Origin: Roseivivax sp. THAF197b
Lineage (GTDB): Bacteria > Pseudomonadota > Alphaproteobacteria > Rhodobacterales > Rhodobacteraceae
Reading direction: 5' to 3'
DNA: 64,000 bases
Assembly (NCBI RefSeq): GCF_009363255.1
Contig: NZ_CP045318.1
Span: 3,399,501 to 3,463,500 of the forward strand
In this document: one piece after another, positions 62,723 to 64,000 of the stretch
Layout of the letters: each line of letters starts with the position of its first letter
Position numbering within the stretch: position 1 is the first letter of the stretch
Notes under the pieces: model-generated
Told to the model about the DNA's origin: nothing
Databases searched by the model: none
What the model saw: the letters and a program-made list of their open reading frames with translations, nothing else
Position numbers and translations under genes: made by a program

Positions 62723-62751
62723 CCCCGGCAAGCGCAGATGCGCCACCGGGG
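62723..62751 (-). terminator. Hairpin between ATPase and binding-protein genes
   Basis: Outer arms ccccgg (62723-62728) and ccgggg (62746-62751) enclose inner gcgca-ga-tgcgc. It lies 11 bases after the ATPase stop. It may tune expression between the two genes; no T-run is present. Confidence 0.4.
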
Positions 62752-62761
62752 TATTCCGGCC

Positions 62762-63862
62762 TCACGCGTCGAGCGCGCGGCAATCTTCCTGCAACCAGCC
62801 GATCTCGATCTCCTCGCCGGGTCTGAGCCTGCGCTGATCGGGGGCGTTGCGGGTCTTGATGACGAAATCCTCGTTCCCGGCCACGGAAAGCCGGGTGCGG
62901 AAGATATCGCCCATGTAGACGAATTCCTTCACGGTCGCCTTCAACAGATGCGCGTCTTCCTTCAGGCGCTCCTTGTTGAACTCAACGCGTTCCGGGCGGA
63001 TCGACACTTTCGTGCGCTCCCCCTTCTTGGAGACGTTCACCGGCACCGCGTCGATGATGTCGCCCGAGTCGAGCTTGACCACGCAGCTGTTGCCGTTGAT
63101 CTCCTCGACCACGCCTTCGAGCGTGTTGTTCTCACCGATGAACTGCGCAACGAAGCTGTTCTGCGGCTTTTCGTAAAGCTCATCCGGCGGGGCGAGCTGC
63201 TGGATACGGCCGTCGTCGAACACGGCGACGCGGTCCGACATTGTCAGCGCTTCGGTCTGGTCGTGGGTCACGTAGACCACGGTGATCCCGAGATCATGCG
63301 CCAGCTTGGTGATCTCGAACTGCAGGGTCTCCCGCAGCTGCTTGTCGAGCGCGCCGAGCGGTTCGTCCATCAGAACCAGCTCCGGCTCGAACACGAGCGC
63401 CCGGGCGAGCGCCACGCGCTGCTGCTGACCACCGGACAATTGCGCCGGGCGACGGCCCCCGAAGGCGCCCATCTGCACCATGTCGAGCGCGCGCTTGATC
63501 TTCTTCTCACGCTCCGACTTGGAGATGTTGCGCACTTCAAGTGGGAAGGAGAGGTTCTCCGCAATCGACATGTGCGGGAACAGCGCGTAGTTCTGGAACA
63601 CCATCCCGATGCCGCGCTTGTGCGGGGGGATGTTGTTGATCGATGTGCCGTCGAGCTTGATCTCGCCGTAGGTGGCTGTCTCGAACCCCGCCAGCATCAT
63701 CAGGCAGGTCGTCTTGCCCGAACCCGAGGGTCCGAGCATCGTCAGAAACTCGCCCTTCGGCATGGAGAGGTTGAGGTCTTTCACGACAAGCGTTTCGCCG
63801 TCGTAGCTCTTCTGCACTCGTTCGAACGCGACGAATGCGTCGGTACCAGCCGCTTGCGCCAA
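62762..63862 (-). CDS. ABC transporter ATP-binding protein (PotA-like)
   Basis: A 366-residue cytosolic ATPase. Walker A is GPSGSGKTTCLMML (about 44-57); the signature is LSGGQQQRVALARAL, and Walker B is LVLMDEPLGALD. The C-terminal TOBE domain (about 280-360) holds IRPERVEF. The likely start is TTG 63862 with agggag upstream, since no in-frame ATG lies near. It is first in a leftward operon with the binding protein, DUF1330, both permeases and the App1 gene. Confidence 0.9.
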   Translation of the reverse strand: MAQAAGTDAFVAFERVQKSYDGETLVVKDLNLSMPKGEFLTMLGPSGSGKTTCLMMLAGFETATYGEIKLDGTSINNIPPHKRGIGMVFQNYALFPHMSIAENLSFPLEVRNISKSEREKKIKRALDMVQMGAFGGRRPAQLSGGQQQRVALARALVFEPELVLMDEPLGALDKQLRETLQFEITKLAHDLGITVVYVTHDQTEALTMSDRVAVFDDGRIQQLAPPDELYEKPQNSFVAQFIGENNTLEGVVEEINGNSCVVKLDSGDIIDAVPVNVSKKGERTKVSIRPERVEFNKERLKEDAHLLKATVKEFVYMGDIFRTRLSVAGNEDFVIKTRNAPDQRRLRPGEEIEIGWLQEDCRALDA

Positions 63863-63915
63863 ATCTCGGCTCCCTGTGTTGTGGTCGCGGTGTTGCCCCG
63901 CTTTTGATTACCCAA

Positions 63916-63944
63916 ACTAAATAGCCTGAGCGTCCGTCATGCAA
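63916..63944 (-). promoter_or_regulatory. Candidate promoter of the ABC operon
   Basis: On the minus strand TTGCAT (63939-63944) is 17 bases from TTTAGT (63916-63921), about 53 bases before the ATPase start. The match is partial; no operator was found in the 138 bases to the window end. Confidence 0.35.
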
Positions 63945-64000
63945 CTGCCTTACCCCCCAGACGCTGCAATCTGCCGCGATGAAGGCGAATAATGTTCAAT

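Overview
The window is GC-rich, gene-dense DNA from an alphaproteobacterium, almost certainly of the Rhodobacterales/Roseobacter group. The evidence is the class of gene content and order: a MarR regulator plus OmpR-type regulator pair resembling PetP/PetR, a cytosolic gamma-glutamyltransferase, an alphaproteobacterial-type glutamate-cysteine ligase, xseB-ispA-dxs, lolA next to ftsK, and two PotABCD-like transporters. No rRNA, tRNA, CRISPR array, prophage or insertion sequence was recognised. The segment looks like ordinary core chromosome with about 62 protein genes.

Layout. 1-3084: end of a polyamine-type ABC transporter operon (two permeases, the first cut by the window edge) with a PuuB-like amine oxidoreductase. 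3293-10188: leftward genes including ilvD, a PPOX flavoprotein, plsC and ftsEX. 10344-14002: rightward zinc-ribbon membrane protein, an anti-sigma antagonist/kinase pair and ggt. 14075-16810: leftward gshA, a membrane protein and rsmE. 16822-20081: ubiA, an OmpA-family protein and a coiled-coil membrane protein. 20334-28654: HNH protein, flavoprotein, GST, the holA-lptE-leuS operon, a glycosyltransferase and a DUF3576 lipoprotein. 28954-37729: porin, TPR-sulfotransferase, yggS, ppaC, a HAD hydrolase, a MaoC hydratase, ribF, a cysteine-cluster protein and threonine aldolase. 37857-49516: hspQ, lytic transglycosylase-like lipoproteins, lolA, ftsK, an aminotransferase, an amidase, ubiH, a class II aldolase-like protein and an SDR protein. 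49761-56247: dxs-ispA-xseB-deacetylase, petR-petP and ilvE. 56368-63862: a TauE/SafE exporter and a leftward ABC operon whose two permeases carry large extra domains, with a DUF1330 gene inside the operon and an App1-type phosphatase at its end.

Themes are isoprenoid/ubiquinone synthesis (dxs, ispA, ubiA, ubiH), envelope maintenance (lolA, lptE, OmpA, porin, transglycosylases, plsC), cell division (ftsE, ftsX, ftsK), branched-chain amino acid synthesis (ilvD, ilvE), glutathione metabolism (gshA, ggt, GST) and polyamine-type uptake.

The most interesting signals are not single genes. A three-copy dispersed intergenic element (about 3163, 20129 and 49522) lies each time between convergent genes and keeps a hairpin by compensatory base changes. 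A 390-base gene-free stretch (33311-33699) holds a long imperfect stem and direct repeats. The ABC transporter at 58208-63862 has strongly enlarged permeases.
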